The notes under the pieces: model-generated
Told to the model about the DNA's origin: nothing
Seen by the model: the letters and a program-made list of their open reading frames with translations, nothing else
Database searches by the model: none
Translations under genes and position numbers: made by a program
Shown here: piece after piece, positions 34,263 to 47,431 of the stretch
Position numbering within the stretch: the first letter of the stretch is position 1
Layout: every line of letters starts with the position of its first letter
Source of the DNA: Taiwanofungus camphoratus
Taxonomy: Eukaryota > Basidiomycota > Agaricomycetes > Polyporales > Taiwanofungaceae
Length of the DNA: 64,000 bases
Assembly (NCBI GenBank): GCA_003999685.1
Contig: CP021223.1
Span: 744,001-808,000, forward strand
Direction of reading: 5' to 3'

Positions 34263-34815
34263 AACTGAAGGACGCGAGGATGTTGTGTAGCCGTTGCAAG
34301 TGTGAGCAGAGTTGGTGGAACGTTGATGGATATCCCTCGAGGCTCTATACGCGAGCTTACGAAGTTTGAATGTGGGTTAGAATTGAAAACACAGACTTCC
34401 GCGTGTCTTGAGACGTACAAAGAGTCGAACAGAAGCGTACGTCTTACGGCACGCCCTAGGGCTCCTTCAGACTTCCCTTGCCGAGGCAATGCACCTAATT
34501 AAGGCACAGCCAACTGGGATTGCGTCTGATCGAGCCTATAGCAAAGCCAGTGAGTGCACCAAATAGCGGTATCAGGTCGCCAGGAGGTAAGGATGTACAA
34601 GTAGTACTTACTAGACACAGTCAGTGGGCCTCCCACCGACAAGGCGCTTTCGAGCGTTTCCAGCCGGTCACTGCCATGAGTGCACGTGACAGTGGGACGC
34701 GTACCCCTCGGAGAGGCCTATTTTATTGCTTACTCCCATCTTCATCATCGTGGTTGGCGCCGTCAACCTCTTCGTTAACCAATTTCTCCATTACACAATC
34801 AGATCTACATACACG
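34263..34815. promoter_or_regulatory. divergent promoter region LRR gene / rad23
   Basis: 553 bp between the LRR start and the rad23 start, transcribed away from each other. A plus-strand open frame crosses it but has no motif and no splice link into rad23. The part just upstream of rad23 is pyrimidine-rich. Confidence 0.4.
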
Positions 34816-36372
34816 ATGAAGATCACAGTGAAAACACTCCAACAGAAGGTATTCCAGGTATGTTTACTACTGCAAAAACTAGTGGATCTTGAAATCATCT
34901 GATGCTATTCTTCAGATCGATGCGGAAGGGTCAGACACAGTGAGCGATCTGAAGAAGAAGATACAGGACAGTCAAGGGCATACTGTGGAAACGCAAAAGT
35001 TGATCTTCTCCGGTACGATCTTTGCCTCTCAGTACTTTGGTTCGCGGAACTTATTGCAGACGAATTATAGGTAAGATTCTGCCGGACTCGAAGACTGTTG
35101 AATCATGCGAAATCAAGGAGAAGGACTTCTTGGTGCTCATGGTATCAAAGGTAAGTTACGATACTGTGCAATACACTGTGCCGCTGCTGAGATACAATCC
35201 CTTGATCTTGTAGCCTAAACCTGCACCCTCGACGCCCGCTGCCTCCTCCAGTACAACCGCCGCCACGACTCCGGCACCTGTCTCTGCACCTACTCCGGCC
35301 ACGCAGCCTGCTGCTGAGCCCGCCTCTCCTGCACCATTAGCACCTGCTGCGGTACCGCAACCACCCAATGCCCCACTCCTTACGCCTGCTCAAGCAACGC
35401 CAGTAGCGGCCCCGACAGAGCGTGCGTTCGGAGACTCGAATTCATTCCTGACTGGAGAGGCATTACAGTCCACAATCCAAAACATGATGGAGATGGGTTT
35501 CGAGCGGGAACAGGTGATGCGAGCGTTGAGAGCGAGCTTCAACAACCCTGACAGGGCCGTGGAGTACCTCTTCAATGTATATCCAGTATTTCTACTTGAA
35601 CGGCACTCTTCTGAGATCTGCTTCGTCTCAGGGAATTCCTGCTCACTTGGAGGCGGCGGCGGCGGCGGCGGGTCCACAAGCTGCAGCGCCACAACCTGCT
35701 ACCACAGGTGGCGCCGCTGCTTCTGCCCAAGCTCCTGCTGCTCCCACCTCAGGTGCTCCCCAAAATCTCTTCCAGGTCCGTTGTATTTAGTTACCATCAA
35801 CACCTATGATTCTGACATTGCTTCATAATGTCAAAGCTTGCTCAGCAACAGCAGCAACAGCACCACCCTGCTGCACCAGGAATCGCACCAGGACTTGCAG
35901 CACCTGGGGGCGCTGGAGCAGGAGGTATGGGCGCCATCGACATCACATCCCTGCAGAACAACCCTCAAATCCAGCAGCTTCGTGAACTGATGGCGCAGAA
36001 CCCAGCACTCATCCAGCCCTTGATTCAGCAGCTTGCCGCATCGAATCCGCAGCTTGCGCAGCTATTCCAGCAGAACCCAGAAGCATTAATGCAGCTTCTA
36101 GGGGCGGAGGGCTATGAATTCGGCGAGGGTGAGGGTGAACTCCCCCCCGGCGCGCATGTCATCAACATCACGGAAGAAGAACGGGCGGCCATCGAACGTG
36201 TGAGTGTTTTCATGGTTTGTACGCTGCCTTGACTGATCATGCCTATCTGTATTCACAGTTAGAGGCCCTTGGCTTCTCCCGCCAGGCAGTGATCGAGGCG
36301 TACTTTGCTTGCGATAAGAATGAAGAGCTAGCGGCCAATTATTTGTTTGAAAGTGGCTTCGATGACTCATGA
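34816..36372 (+). CDS. rad23: UV excision repair protein Rad23
   Basis: Exons 34816-34857, 34916-35012, 35071-35150, 35214-35576, 35632-35775, 35837-36199 and 36259-36372 sum to 1203 nt (400 aa). Domain order is complete. The ubiquitin-like domain covers residues 1-75 ([14 protein letters not shown]...), followed by a Pro/Ala/Thr linker. UBA1 is around residues 160-195 ([19 protein letters not shown]), then an Ala/Gln-rich linker and the XPC-binding STI1-like domain ([15 protein letters not shown]). The C-terminal UBA2 contains [18 protein letters not shown]. Rad23 stabilises the damage sensor Rad4/XPC and shuttles ubiquitinated proteins to the proteasome. The exon 6 acceptor could shift slightly at the poly-Gln start. 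Confidence 0.95.
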
Positions 36373-36815
36373 TTGTGTACTAATTTGTGTGAAGAGATGA
36401 CCTTATGTAGCATCATGGTTGTGTTCGTGTACGACTTATTTTTGATTCATATGTCAAAATCAGAGGAAGTAGAGTCCCGTACAGCGAATGCCGAATACTC
36501 GCCTTTTAATTTGCACGTGACAATCCAGACGCGTTAAGGTTTCATGATCCTCTTGCATACCGACTGGTATAAGAACACTTACAGACGGTTATGAAAGGGC
36601 ATCCATTGAAGTGTCTCAGTGAGTGGTAGTGCCTGCCTCACTGACCGGTCGTAGGCTTTACGACCCTCAATGGACAGCCGCCTCGGATAGCGGCCACCGC
36701 GTCCTGTCACAACCTGTCACCTGTGACAGACGCGCTACAGGTCATCGTGACTTTTGAACGGATAACCGCGTACTCTTGTCTGCGCTTACTGGGACTTTCG
36801 TTCGACTGACGATAT

Positions 36816-39800
36816 ATGGCTGAATCCATACCGTCACCGTGGATATGTAAATATCTCGTTGACGTTGCAGAAGAATTTGGGTGTGACTTAGCCTCTGTCC
36901 CTGTACGAACGAAAGCAGGAAGGGCACAATTAGTGAAGGCAAGCAACGGTCCTGTATGTGACTACTGCACCGTAAGGCTAACTATCTATGTTTTCGTAGT
37001 TCTTGACCTTTCTCAGAGATGATGACGATGATGCTTGTATCTGGGCAAGGCTGTCAGACAGGGCGAATACTATACCTGCACGCTTCAGCAGGGAGGCCCT
37101 CGAACTGTATAAACAGTGTGTCTGATCAGTTCAAGCACTGCCATGTTCACAACTTCATGCTCAGTCCTCCCAATAGGAATCCGGTTTTCCAAGGAAAATC
37201 TCTTACCACACACAAGACCGCGCTAGTTTTCATCAAGGACTTTCGCCCCTTCTTCGCACGCGTGCCTTTAGGTGTCGGCAAAGGCATGTCAAGGTTGGAG
37301 GGGTTGGCCTTGCACGTGGAAAAATTTGACCTCAAAGGGTGTTATGAAGAGGATGTTTGGGGTTCACCAAAGGACATCGAGACAAACTCAAGCATACGTC
37401 TATGGACCGAGGGTTTGAGGCAGGCTGGAGGCGGTGGGTGCGTACATCAACTTTAAGCCTTTAAAGTATTCCTTACTGTCTCAGGCATTTGTATCAGCAA
37501 TGTTTTGAAACTCAGAAAGCAGGCATTGGCAGAGGAACACATTGCTAACGAGGAGACCCTGGCGGTTCTTAAAGACATTACCATATCGAGGCCTATTTCT
37601 CCCAAAGCAAAGACTTCTATGGCTAGGAAAACAGCATATAGTAAACCTCGATCAGTCTCGGCAATGCATCCCACCGCTCCTGCTGTTGCAAACACCGAAG
37701 TCAGCGTCGATCCCAGGAAGGTATGGCAGCGGAGTTGGCGTGTATGTTACCGGTCCGCAGGTATCAGTATTGTTATTAATGGTCTTCTTAGCCATTCTCC
37801 TACAAGCCGTCGAAGTATGCTCTGCCGCCCTCAGATGTACTGGATGCGCTTCGACAGATGCCTGGTAGGCAGCAGTGTGATCTTTGCTTATAGATATTGA
37901 CTATCGCCAATAGTCGATACGGGTGACGGTCCTGACCTGCCTGACCAACAGACCCACTCTTTGGATGGAGAACTTGAAAATAATCGCGTTACCAACACAT
38001 CCCTTACAACGCCGAACAAATCGGCACCCAAACACAGTGAGCCACTAGCTGCATCGTGCGTCCATGAAACGTCTCTAATAGTTTATCCCTGATTGAATTG
38101 CGAAGGGCGAAATCCCCTCGACATGTCATCGAGCCCTAATCCAGTGGCCTTGAGCATCTCCATCTCCTCTCCACGGCCAAAAACATCCAGAAATGAGCTA
38201 TTGCCTGCGACTCCGTCACAGTGGTCTCCATCTATCAAGGGCAGTCCTCGTCGTCTGTGTTCACCGGATCTTGTCTTGGACTCGGAAATTACACCTGATG
38301 GTACGGACGCAGAAAACACAAGTATTCATGACTCGGGTGAGCGAACTGCAGGAACGCCGAATACGTTTTCACAGAAAGGTGAGGGCATCGGGGTCCAAGA
38401 AGAGAAATCTGGGATAGGTCTTGTTGCAGAGGGGCCTGACTCTCGGAGTGACCCGGAGCGAGTCCCTCCTGCTACTGCATCTTCTAACCTCTCAGCGCCT
38501 ACACCAGCTCAACGCCCTCAGCCTGTCGGAACATCCTCTCCTTTTCCAGATACATCATTTTGCATTGTATCATCCATTACAGCTGCTACGGACTCGTCCA
38601 AATTTGTTTCCTCCACCGCCCTCAGACCACCATCTGAGTCATTTCCTTCCCTTCAGTCACGCAGGGTGCCTTTACCTGTCCGTAGTCGTCTTTCACCAGA
38701 TCCAGACCTGCCTGGTGGCCGGATCTTGGTCCCTAACTCAGATCCATCCGCCACGGCTTCTCAATCACAAGCGCGGTCTCAGCAATCGCTTTCGTATGCG
38801 TCTCAATCGCAGCCACAGTCACAGCAGTCGCTCTCCTACGCGCTTCAATCGCAAGTGCCGAGTCACAGTCAGAGCCCATCCCAGCCAGAATCGCAATATC
38901 ACCGTCAGGAGCAGTCTCATCCCCGGAATGAGGTCAAAGCTCCTTCCTTGATCAATGAGCTGCCTGTGAGCAAGGGCGATGCAGACCGGAACCGAGATAT
39001 TTTAGAGCAACTAAAGCCAGCTTCGGAGAGTATGGGTATAGAACTGAGCCAAGTCGATTTCAAGAGACACTCACCGAATGATGTTGTGCTGAAAGAGCAT
39101 CAGGGGTCAAACCAGCAGCACGAAGAGGAGATTGTCTGCGTCGAAACTGGTGCAGTCGATGTCCGACCGCCAGCTGGCCACCTGCTCGAACAGTCGAAGC
39201 CAACAGATGACGATAGCAGTGAAACCGAAGCTGAAGATGCGGATGACGAAGGAGAGGTTGACGAACTTGGATCTCAAAGCATGTCACCCCAACATGGCCG
39301 TTCGTATCATATGGGACAGGTACCTGAGCTGGATGGTTTCGATTCGGACGATGCTAGAACCAAAGCGATGGTTGATCAGTACATTTCACGAACGAACATT
39401 TCTCTTCGGACTGATATGCAGGAGGACATCTCCCGAAGTGTTACTTCTGTCATGGACAGCGGGCACAAGTTGGTCCGAGAAGATGCCACAGGATTATGTC
39501 CCACAAATGCTTCCCGATCAAGACGGCCCACCCGGCTGAATTGTTCATTCATACGAAGTGAGGGTTCGGATGGGCCGCTGCCGCCGTCAAGTCCAGATGT
39601 ATTTATGAGCGAAGAATCGTTTCACGCCTCCCAGAGCAACGTACAGGCCAGACTTACTCGTGCGCAGAGCGATTCGTCCCCAAAGCACGCAAAATCGACA
39701 GCGCGAAGGGTCGTGGCATCGGTCAAGAAACCAGCTGCATCACCTGGACACGATGCCGACGCTTGGCGCGTGCCAACCTTTATGCGTAAAGAAGTACAAC

Positions 39801-40870
39801 ATATTCGACAAAAGGCTCCAGCTACGGGGTTAAGAAGCACTAGACAAGCAGTCACTGGCCACAAACGCATCATTTCTGTGTCCTCCTCCGAGGAACAGCC
39901 TGTTCCAAAAAAACAAAAGGTGTCTGGACAGTCATTGAAGTTGATGGATAAGTCGATCAACAGGAACACGGCCATTCCTCACAATTCGCAAGCTGCTGTC
40001 GTACCTTCCACAGAAGGCATTGTAGAAACGTCGGGGAATCACCAGGATCCACTCATCAATGCAGAAATCAATCATATCAACTTGCGTCGGAGCGTATCAA
40101 CGCCATCTAGTCATTCAAGCATTGTTACGAAGAGGAAGAGATCGGCTGAAGATGCCCGTAATAAAGCGTTACCTCTTATATCCGAGCACCTGGATAAGAC
40201 ATTATCAGGAAGTTCTACCTCATCTGAAATCAAACACATTGATTTTCGCTCAGCGCGATTCTCGTCGACCTTTCTGTCAAGGCAAGCGGAGCAAGGTGTG
40301 TTGCAAGAACGTGGAACTGTTTCAAGATGGGGCATTCTTCCTGTGACGAATCGCAAAAAGGGCTCTGGTCAACGTGCTTATCTCGATTCCAAAGTATCTG
40401 AAGAATCGAACGGCAACATATCAGCATCTAGCAAGATGACTTCTGCGAAAGCCGTGATGCCATCGTCTCACACAGGGTCTGCTGACACATCAAGCTCGAG
40501 AGTCGTGCGACAATCTCCTGGCCCGATGGCTGAGCCTAGACGGGATCATCGAATGCAGCGCTCGTCCAGAGGTGAGAGGTATGCTGATGCTGAAGGGAGT
40601 ACTCCTCGTCAAGCGTCAGTAGGCATTCGCGTACCCTCTGACAATGCATCAATGAGCAGAACTGTAAATGATTCAACCTTGGCTCAGACCTCTTCGAGAC
40701 TGCTTGGAGGGTATGAGGTGTCGTTCGATATGACGCGGGAAGAGGGCGGTGCACCTTTGGTGACATGGGAAGGCTTGACGCAAATTGTCTTAAGGACAGG
40801 TCGAGCAAGATATCAGAACAAGGTTCAAGAGGGTCAAGTAACGACAGCCTCGAGGATGCGCCCTAGGTGA
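36816..40870 (+). CDS. large Ser/Gln-rich protein with TPP1/Est3-like OB fold (candidate shelterin subunit)
   Basis: Exon 1 is 36816-36953 and exon 2 begins at 37000. Several short exons follow up to about 38050, then a 2.7 kb exon ends at 40870. The first ~200 residues look like the telomeric TPP1/Est3 OB fold: PWICKYL, then RAQLVK, then ARLSDRANTIPARFSREALE, then a strand (ALVFIKDFRPFF) and LALHVEKFDLKGC ending in a helix IRLWTEGLRQA. In shelterin this domain contacts telomerase and Pot1. The remaining ~1000 residues are low complexity: a Ser-Gln repeat tract near 38756-38900, acidic patches and basic clusters. The splice between about 38060 and 38110 is not settled. The TPP1 assignment rests on pattern resemblance only. 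Confidence 0.5.
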
Positions 40871-41515
40871 TCGACATCTCTTGTTTCGTATAGTTGGGCT
40901 CGCACTTTTTTGGTTTTTGACTTTATTGTTATTTCTCTAATGTGTACTCTCGTTTGGCTGATTTGGTACGGACGAAGTATTTTCAATAATCTTTTATCGG
41001 AAAATAATTTTCAAGATGTTTTATTTTGACCATGATGCACCCCTTGGAATCTGTCTTCACGGAAAAATCGGAATTCACACAAAAAAACCTCATTTGGCCC
41101 ATGATAAGCTGTGCATTATTGGGCAACCATCAGATTTGGGCAGAATGGATAGCTAGAAACCATTTCAAAAAATATCCACCTATAAGCCTAGACAGTTATT
41201 GTCGAAGACAATGTCATATAGGCCATAACAATTGAGAAGGTGGTCTGCAGATAGCCCGTGCTGGATCTATAGTAGGGGCCGCAGTGCCTGCCCGCACAAG
41301 TCACTGGACCGAGAACACGGTACTGAACTGTGGGGATTGGTGGAGGCACGCGTCGAGAAATCCACGTGACCAAGACGCGTCCGAGACTGCGGTTGGACTT
41401 CCGACGCGTCTTGCTCGTGTAGGTCCGCGACAGTCCGCCCCAGCAAGTAAGAAACAACATCTTCCGCCGATTCTGGGCATTGTTACGACAATTTTTATTT
41501 TACATATGATACGCT
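40871..41515. other. intergenic region upstream of chitin synthase
   Basis: 645 bp between two plus-strand genes. The first part is AT-rich with T-runs, as expected for a 3' end. The second part holds overlapping short frames with no motif, and presumably the chitin synthase promoter. Confidence 0.4.
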
Positions 41516-44500
41516 ATGGCTGCCCATCGGAAACCTGCCTCACAGTATGCCTCGGATGCCCGTGATGTTGACGCCGATACCCTGGAACATACAACTTTCC
41601 AAGCTGCCTCTCTGACAAATGAATCAGGCATCAGACGGTATACACTTACGGATGCTCCCGTTCCTACGCTTGATGCCAGCTCCGACCTAGTCAGAATAGA
41701 TCAAGCCGTCTCTAGTCTCCAGCAACGTATCTCGAGGTTCTCGCCCATTCGCAATCCTTCTCTCCCTCCTGTTCCAGAGGTGTCCGAGGAAAACTCCAGT
41801 AACGGTGATCGCGCGTCACTCTCCAAGGAGAGCATGTCCTCAGGCGTTACGTACGTACAACCGGGCGAGACGTACGACAGACAAAAAGGTCACGACCACA
41901 AAGCAGCACCAGCACAACACACGTATCGCACGGTTGATTACAACCCTCTGCCAACCATTACCTCTGGGGAACCATTAGAGTGGGATAACTTGCAAATTGA
42001 AAACGATGCTGACCCCTTCGTCGACGAAGCATTCGTCCGTCAGCCGGCCGAACATACTCAGCCTCAGGACCTACTACGTCACTATACATCCACTTCATCT
42101 GGACACGATTACTCTCAGTCGCATGAGGCGTTTCAGCTCCCATCAAGACCTACATCTGCTTATAGCGTTGTCCCCGTCCTTCCATCGTCGTATGCCAATT
42201 ATTCACGCTACGCTTGTGAGCAACCGGACCTAGAGAAGACATACAACAGTGTGATGGACCATTTCAAATACGATACCGAAGCTTACGCATCGGGAGCGTC
42301 CTCTCGTGCATCTTACCGTCCTCCGAGGTCTCGTTCCCCAACTCCAGCTGTAGATGACGAGGACTATCAAATCGTGGGAAATGAAAGTGTCCATTACACA
42401 GGATATTCACCTCAGCGGCAGTCGCAAACTTACGACTACGAAAAATTGGCCCTGCAGGAGGAGTACCCAGATCAGGATATCGCATACCAACCCGCCCTTC
42501 TGACGTATAATCGAGATGATGGACAACTGTACGCCGATTCAGAGAAAACGTCGCTTTCCAGTGCTCCGTCACCTTATCCCGAACCTGAAACGCCTGTCGC
42601 GACTCGCCACTTCGGCCCAGCCCCAGTTGGCCGAGTACTTCGCCGACACAAGACGAAGAAACGCGTACAACTTACGAACGGTAATCTCGTCTTTGATCTG
42701 GATGTTCCGCCCAAGCTTGTATTACCATGGAAGGGCGAACCCGAAATGAAGAAGATGAGGTATACAGCTGTCACGTGCGACCCAGACGAGTTCGAGAGGA
42801 GGGGCTTTTTTCTGAGACAGAATGAGAGCGGAAGGACCACTGAGTTGTTTATTGTTATTACTATGTATAACGTATGTCGAGCGCTTTCCCGTTCCACCCA
42901 TGTATGTTGGTTGACTGACTCTTGCTCGATAGGAAGATGAGGTTCTCTTTTGCAGAACAATTTACGGAGTCATGCAAAACATTTCTCACCTCTGTTCTCG
43001 GAAGAATTCTCGGACATGGGGCCAAGATGCTTGGAAAAAGGTCTTGTCTCGAATCTTGCCACTGTATGCAGATGTCTGCTCACTATGGCCTCGCTGATAG
43101 GTTGTTGTCTGTATTGTGGCAGACGGCCGCAAAAAGGTCCATCCACGGGTCCTTGATTGTCTCACTCTTCTTGGTGTCTACCAACCTGGAGATCACATGA
43201 AGAATATGGTCAATAACAAGCCAGTCACTGCTCACCTATTCGAGTACACTACTTCGTTTGCTCTGGATCCAAGCTTGCATTTCAAGTACCCGGACAAGGG
43301 TATCATGCCCACCCAGATTTTATTCTGTATGAAGGAGAAGAACCAGAAGAAGATCAATAGTCATCGATGGTTCTTCAACGCCTTTGCGCCAATGCTACAG
43401 GTAAGACCTTATCTTTCGGTCGAGAGAGGAGCAAATTCTCACTTGTAAAAATCAATATCCCTCAGCCAAATGTATGTGTTCTCTTGGATGTAGGTACTCG
43501 GCCTGGCCCCAAAAGTATGTACCACCTATGGAAGACTTTTGATCTCAACTCAAATGTCGCTGGCGCTTGCGGCGAGATCGCTGCATACAAGGGCAAACAT
43601 TGTTTGGCTTTGATCAACCCACTCGGTACGCTTAACACAGACAGTGTGAACATGGCGTTGTAACGAATGTTCTTCTGCAATCTTTGACAGTCGCAGCACA
43701 AAATTTTGAATATAAGATAGCCAATATCTTGGACAAGCCTACAGAATCGCTCTTCGGATACATCAGCGTGCTGGTGAGCATCTCCGAAGTCTTTATGGTC
43801 TTACACCTTATTTGTGCACCTTCAGCCCGGGGCGTTCTCGGCCTACAGGTATGTTTCTAGTAACCGTACTTACTATGGCTGTGGTCTCACATGGGGACAG
43901 GTATATTGCGTTACAAAATGACAAGCAGGGCAATGGACCATTAGCGTCCTACTTCAAAGGCGAGGTCCTCTCCGGTCGAGATACTGATATTTTCACTTCT
44001 AACATGTGTGAGTTGTTATCTTTACATCTGCAGTATGTAATCACTCACCTACACAAACAGACCTTGCTGAAGATGTATGCTTTTTTTGTGACCACATCAT
44101 AATACACACACCAATGCGTCTTTCCAGCGTATCTTATGTTTCGAGTTGGTCGCTAAGGCAAATTCCAGCTGGTGAGAAAATGTCATTCCTTTAGCTCTAT
44201 AGGCACTGATTTGATGCCACAGGGTGCTCAAGTATGTCAAGAGTGCGATTGCTGAGACAGATGTACCCGATGCCCTACCAGAGTTCATCAACCAACGGCG
44301 ACGATGGCTCAATGGATCATTCTTCGCTGCAACCTACTCTATTGCCCATCTAGGACAAATCTTGCGGTCAGGACACAGCGTAGGTCGTAAATTCGCATTA
44401 GTCATGGAAACGGTTTACAACGTCATCAACTTGGTCGCTGCTTGGTTTGCCATAGTAAGCCCTTGGACTGTCGGACAGCGCGTCTGTTAATTATATTCGT

Positions 44501-45862
44501 GTGCAGGGCAACTTCTATCTATTTTTCGTGAGTGCAGCTGGTCACGCACATTAGTGCTTATACACATGATATGAGGCAGATGATTCTCACTTCGTCTGTG
44601 GAAAACTCGTCTTTTGGGATGCCAGGCATCAAATACTTCAACATGATAGCACAGGTGGGTTAGTACCAACCTCATTCTCATTACTTGCTGACGTGATCTT
44701 TCCAGTTTCTGATGGGGGCCATCGTGGTGGCTTGCTTCCTTTTCTCAATGGGTAACAAGCCCAAAGCGTGAGTATGAAATCGATTGTGTTATTTGAGTTC
44801 TGCAGCAATTTATCCCCGCCCAGGTCGAAATGGAAGTACAAGCTATCAGCGATCATGCTGGCACTTCTTATGGTCTATGTGATCTTCTGCGCAGTCGTGT
44901 GTTCGATCCAAGCAGCCAACCAAGGCGGCGGAGCATACTCAATTATGCTTTTCAGCGTCATCGTGACTTACGGAGGTAAGTCCTTTCCGCGTGTAGTATT
45001 CCCAGAACAGATATTCACCAAGGACGTAGTCTACATAGCCTCCAGTTTCTTTGCCTTTGATCCTTGGCACATCTTCACTAGCTTCCTCCCCTATATGCTT
45101 CTTTCTCCGACATACATAAATATCCTAAACATGTCAGTAGCAGACCTTTGTGTCTACCAACGTTCACTGATCATCGGATACGTTAGATATGCATTCTCAA
45201 ACTTGGATGACGTGAGTTTCACTACCTATTCCTGCCTGCCTTCTTTACTGACCTCCCGATAGATTTCGTGGGGCACCAAGCAGGACACGGATGTTGAGAC
45301 AGATTTGGGAGCTGTCATTCAGAACAGCAACTCACAAGTTGACGTGGAAGTCTTAGCGGATGTTGCAGATGTCAACGGTATATATGAGGAGTCCCTCTTC
45401 AATCTCAAACACAGAAAGCCCATCGTAAAATCAACGTCTGGACCAAGTCTAGCCGAGAGGGAGCAAGCGGCCAAAGACTACTATGCGAATGTCCGAACCA
45501 ATGTACGAAATCAGTGACATTGTTGAGTACTTGCGACTTATTTCTGCTATAGGTTTTGTTAACTTGGACGTTGACAAATGTGCGCCATGTGTTGATTCAG
45601 TGTGACGCGTGTACTAATAATCTCTTCGATGTCAGGCTCTCTTGCTGGTTGCCATTCTGGGCGGTGGAGACGCTTCCTATACCTTCAGCAACGATGGGAC
45701 ATTCACCCGGACCAGGGTATACATGACCTTTATCCTTGCCTTCGTCGCGATAACTACATGTATTGTATGTGATTCAAGTCTCCTTCATGAATCATACTGA
45801 GTGACGCATAGCGCTTCTTCGGCTCAACCATGTATCTCATAGCAAGAGTATTTACAGGCTGA
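41516..45862 (+). CDS. chitin synthase, division 1 (class I-III type)
   Basis: Membrane processive glycosyltransferase (GT2) that polymerises UDP-GlcNAc into chitin. About 15 or more introns. A ~430-residue N-terminal region rich in Ser, Pro, Tyr and Glu precedes the chitin synthase N-domain ([18 protein letters not shown]). Catalytic landmarks in order: [48 protein letters not shown], and [10 protein letters not shown] (the Q-R-R-R-W product-binding motif). The C-terminal half has six to seven membrane spans, ending [16 protein letters not shown]. Start 41516 is the first ATG of the long open exon. It converges on the R3H-associated gene, with 135 bp between stops. Exact exon limits after 42870 were only partly traced. 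Confidence 0.93.
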
Positions 45863-45997
45863 CATCTCGTCAACTTCTACGACGTGCAACATTCTGAAGT
45901 ATATACGTTTCACAGACAAGACAATCAGATACTTGTACATACATGCATTCATGGCTGAACACGGACATTTGCAGAGTACAATTTAGCAAGGAATAAA

Positions 45998-47431
45998 TTA
46001 CGCATATAAATAATCATAGAAAGACCGTCTAGAGTTTGAAGCATGTTGTTCTACACGCGGAGGATTCACGCACAGATGTGCCCTCTGTGGCAGCCTTCGT
46101 GCAGGAGAGCGGGATGGAGACGAGGCAGAGCGCCTCTGGCGTTCCCACAAATGTGAACGGAAGGATGCTTGTCGCATGCAGGGATGCGCGCGCGGCGTTG
46201 AATCTGGCTCCAACGTTAGCGAGCGAATGCCGGTCGCGAGGCTCTGCTCCGCTTCGCTGTCGTCTTCGACGTCGGCGAGCAACCAGCCATCATCGCTGCC
46301 TTGTGCAGACACCGGCATGGCGATGGCGACAGGAGAAGAGGAGGCGGAGACATCTGTGCCCTCCGCGGTGGTGGAGAGTGTACCTGCACCCGGGGGTGCG
46401 ACGGCCTCGGGCTCTGAATCTACGCCTGCATCAGAGCGACAGTCGCGGTCAGAGACGAAGTCAGACTCAGAGTCGAACTCGTGGGTGGAGGACTCTAGAT
46501 CGGTGACGGGAGGGGTATCCAAGTCAGCGGGAGCGTAGCAGCTTGGGCGGGTGACGTTGGGGCGCAAGAGATATGTCAGGCGCTGTCCGGAAGTCTCTTT
46601 GCCTGGTGCAAGACGGTTATAATCTATGGAATGTTAAGCATAACAAGTAAGCAATACATACTAAAGCTGACGACGTCATGATATCGCGCACAACAGTGCA
46701 CCACGTATCTCGTGAAGGAATTGTCCTCGATCGACCATACTAGCTGCAGAGGGGTACGCGAGACCTCCCTAATGGATTCAGTGTTGCCCACCGAGATGCC
46801 AGGAAAGGACATCTCAGTGGCAGCGTCGGGCAACGGTATGATGCCGCCGTCTGCCAACCAGGACACGATCTCGTTCTCGACGTCCCTGACTAGTACTTGG
46901 GTCCCGGGCCCGTGCTTGCGCAGCTCGCGGCGCATGCCTCTCAGGCTCAGAGAGAAACGACCGGCATTCGCAGAATTGGGATCGTGAATTGCAAGAACAG
47001 TCGCGGGTACCGTGTTATTGCGTGCAAGGTAGTGGGGAAGAGGCTGCGGGAAGGTTGACTGCTTATCGGGGGGAGAAACGGAGAAATCGCTCTTGGAGGG
47101 CGTAACGATGTGGACATTGCCAACGAAACGAGCTACATGTTTGAGGGGATGGAACCTTTAGGTTAGACTGGATACGAATAGGACATTGCCTACCGTTCTC
47201 CTTACGTCTGACCCATCGCTTGCCTTCCTTCGCGTCCCTCTTGTTCTTCTTTAGAGCAACTGGTACAGCAGCCGCTCCTCTATCTACGCTCGCTCGCAGA
47301 TGTGCGAACCTGTTGGAGATTCCTGGATTGCGAAGGATTGCAGGGAAAGACATGGGCACTGGTCCATTATCGTTGCTGGGCACAGTGGGATGGTCCACCG
47401 AAGCTGACTGGGTAACATTGCTAGCCTCCAT
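45998..47431 (-). CDS. protein with R3H-associated N-terminal domain
   Basis: Exons 47431-47194, 47132-46662 and 46623-45998 sum to 1335 nt (444 aa). The conserved part reads KKNKRDAKEGKRWVRRKENA, FVGNVHIVTPSK, then GRFSLSLRGMRRELRKHG. This matches the fungal R3H-associated N-terminal domain as I remember it. An acidic, Ser-rich C-terminal third follows. No R3H nucleic-acid-binding domain itself was seen. Function is unknown; a link to RNA metabolism is inferred from the domain's usual partner. The start is the first ATG in the first supported exon, and a further upstream exon cannot be excluded. Confidence 0.7.

Noticed and set aside
38421-38951. Plus-strand frame of 176 codons rich in Leu, Ser and His
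   Set aside because: An alternative frame of the long TPP1-like exon, with no start context or splice support.
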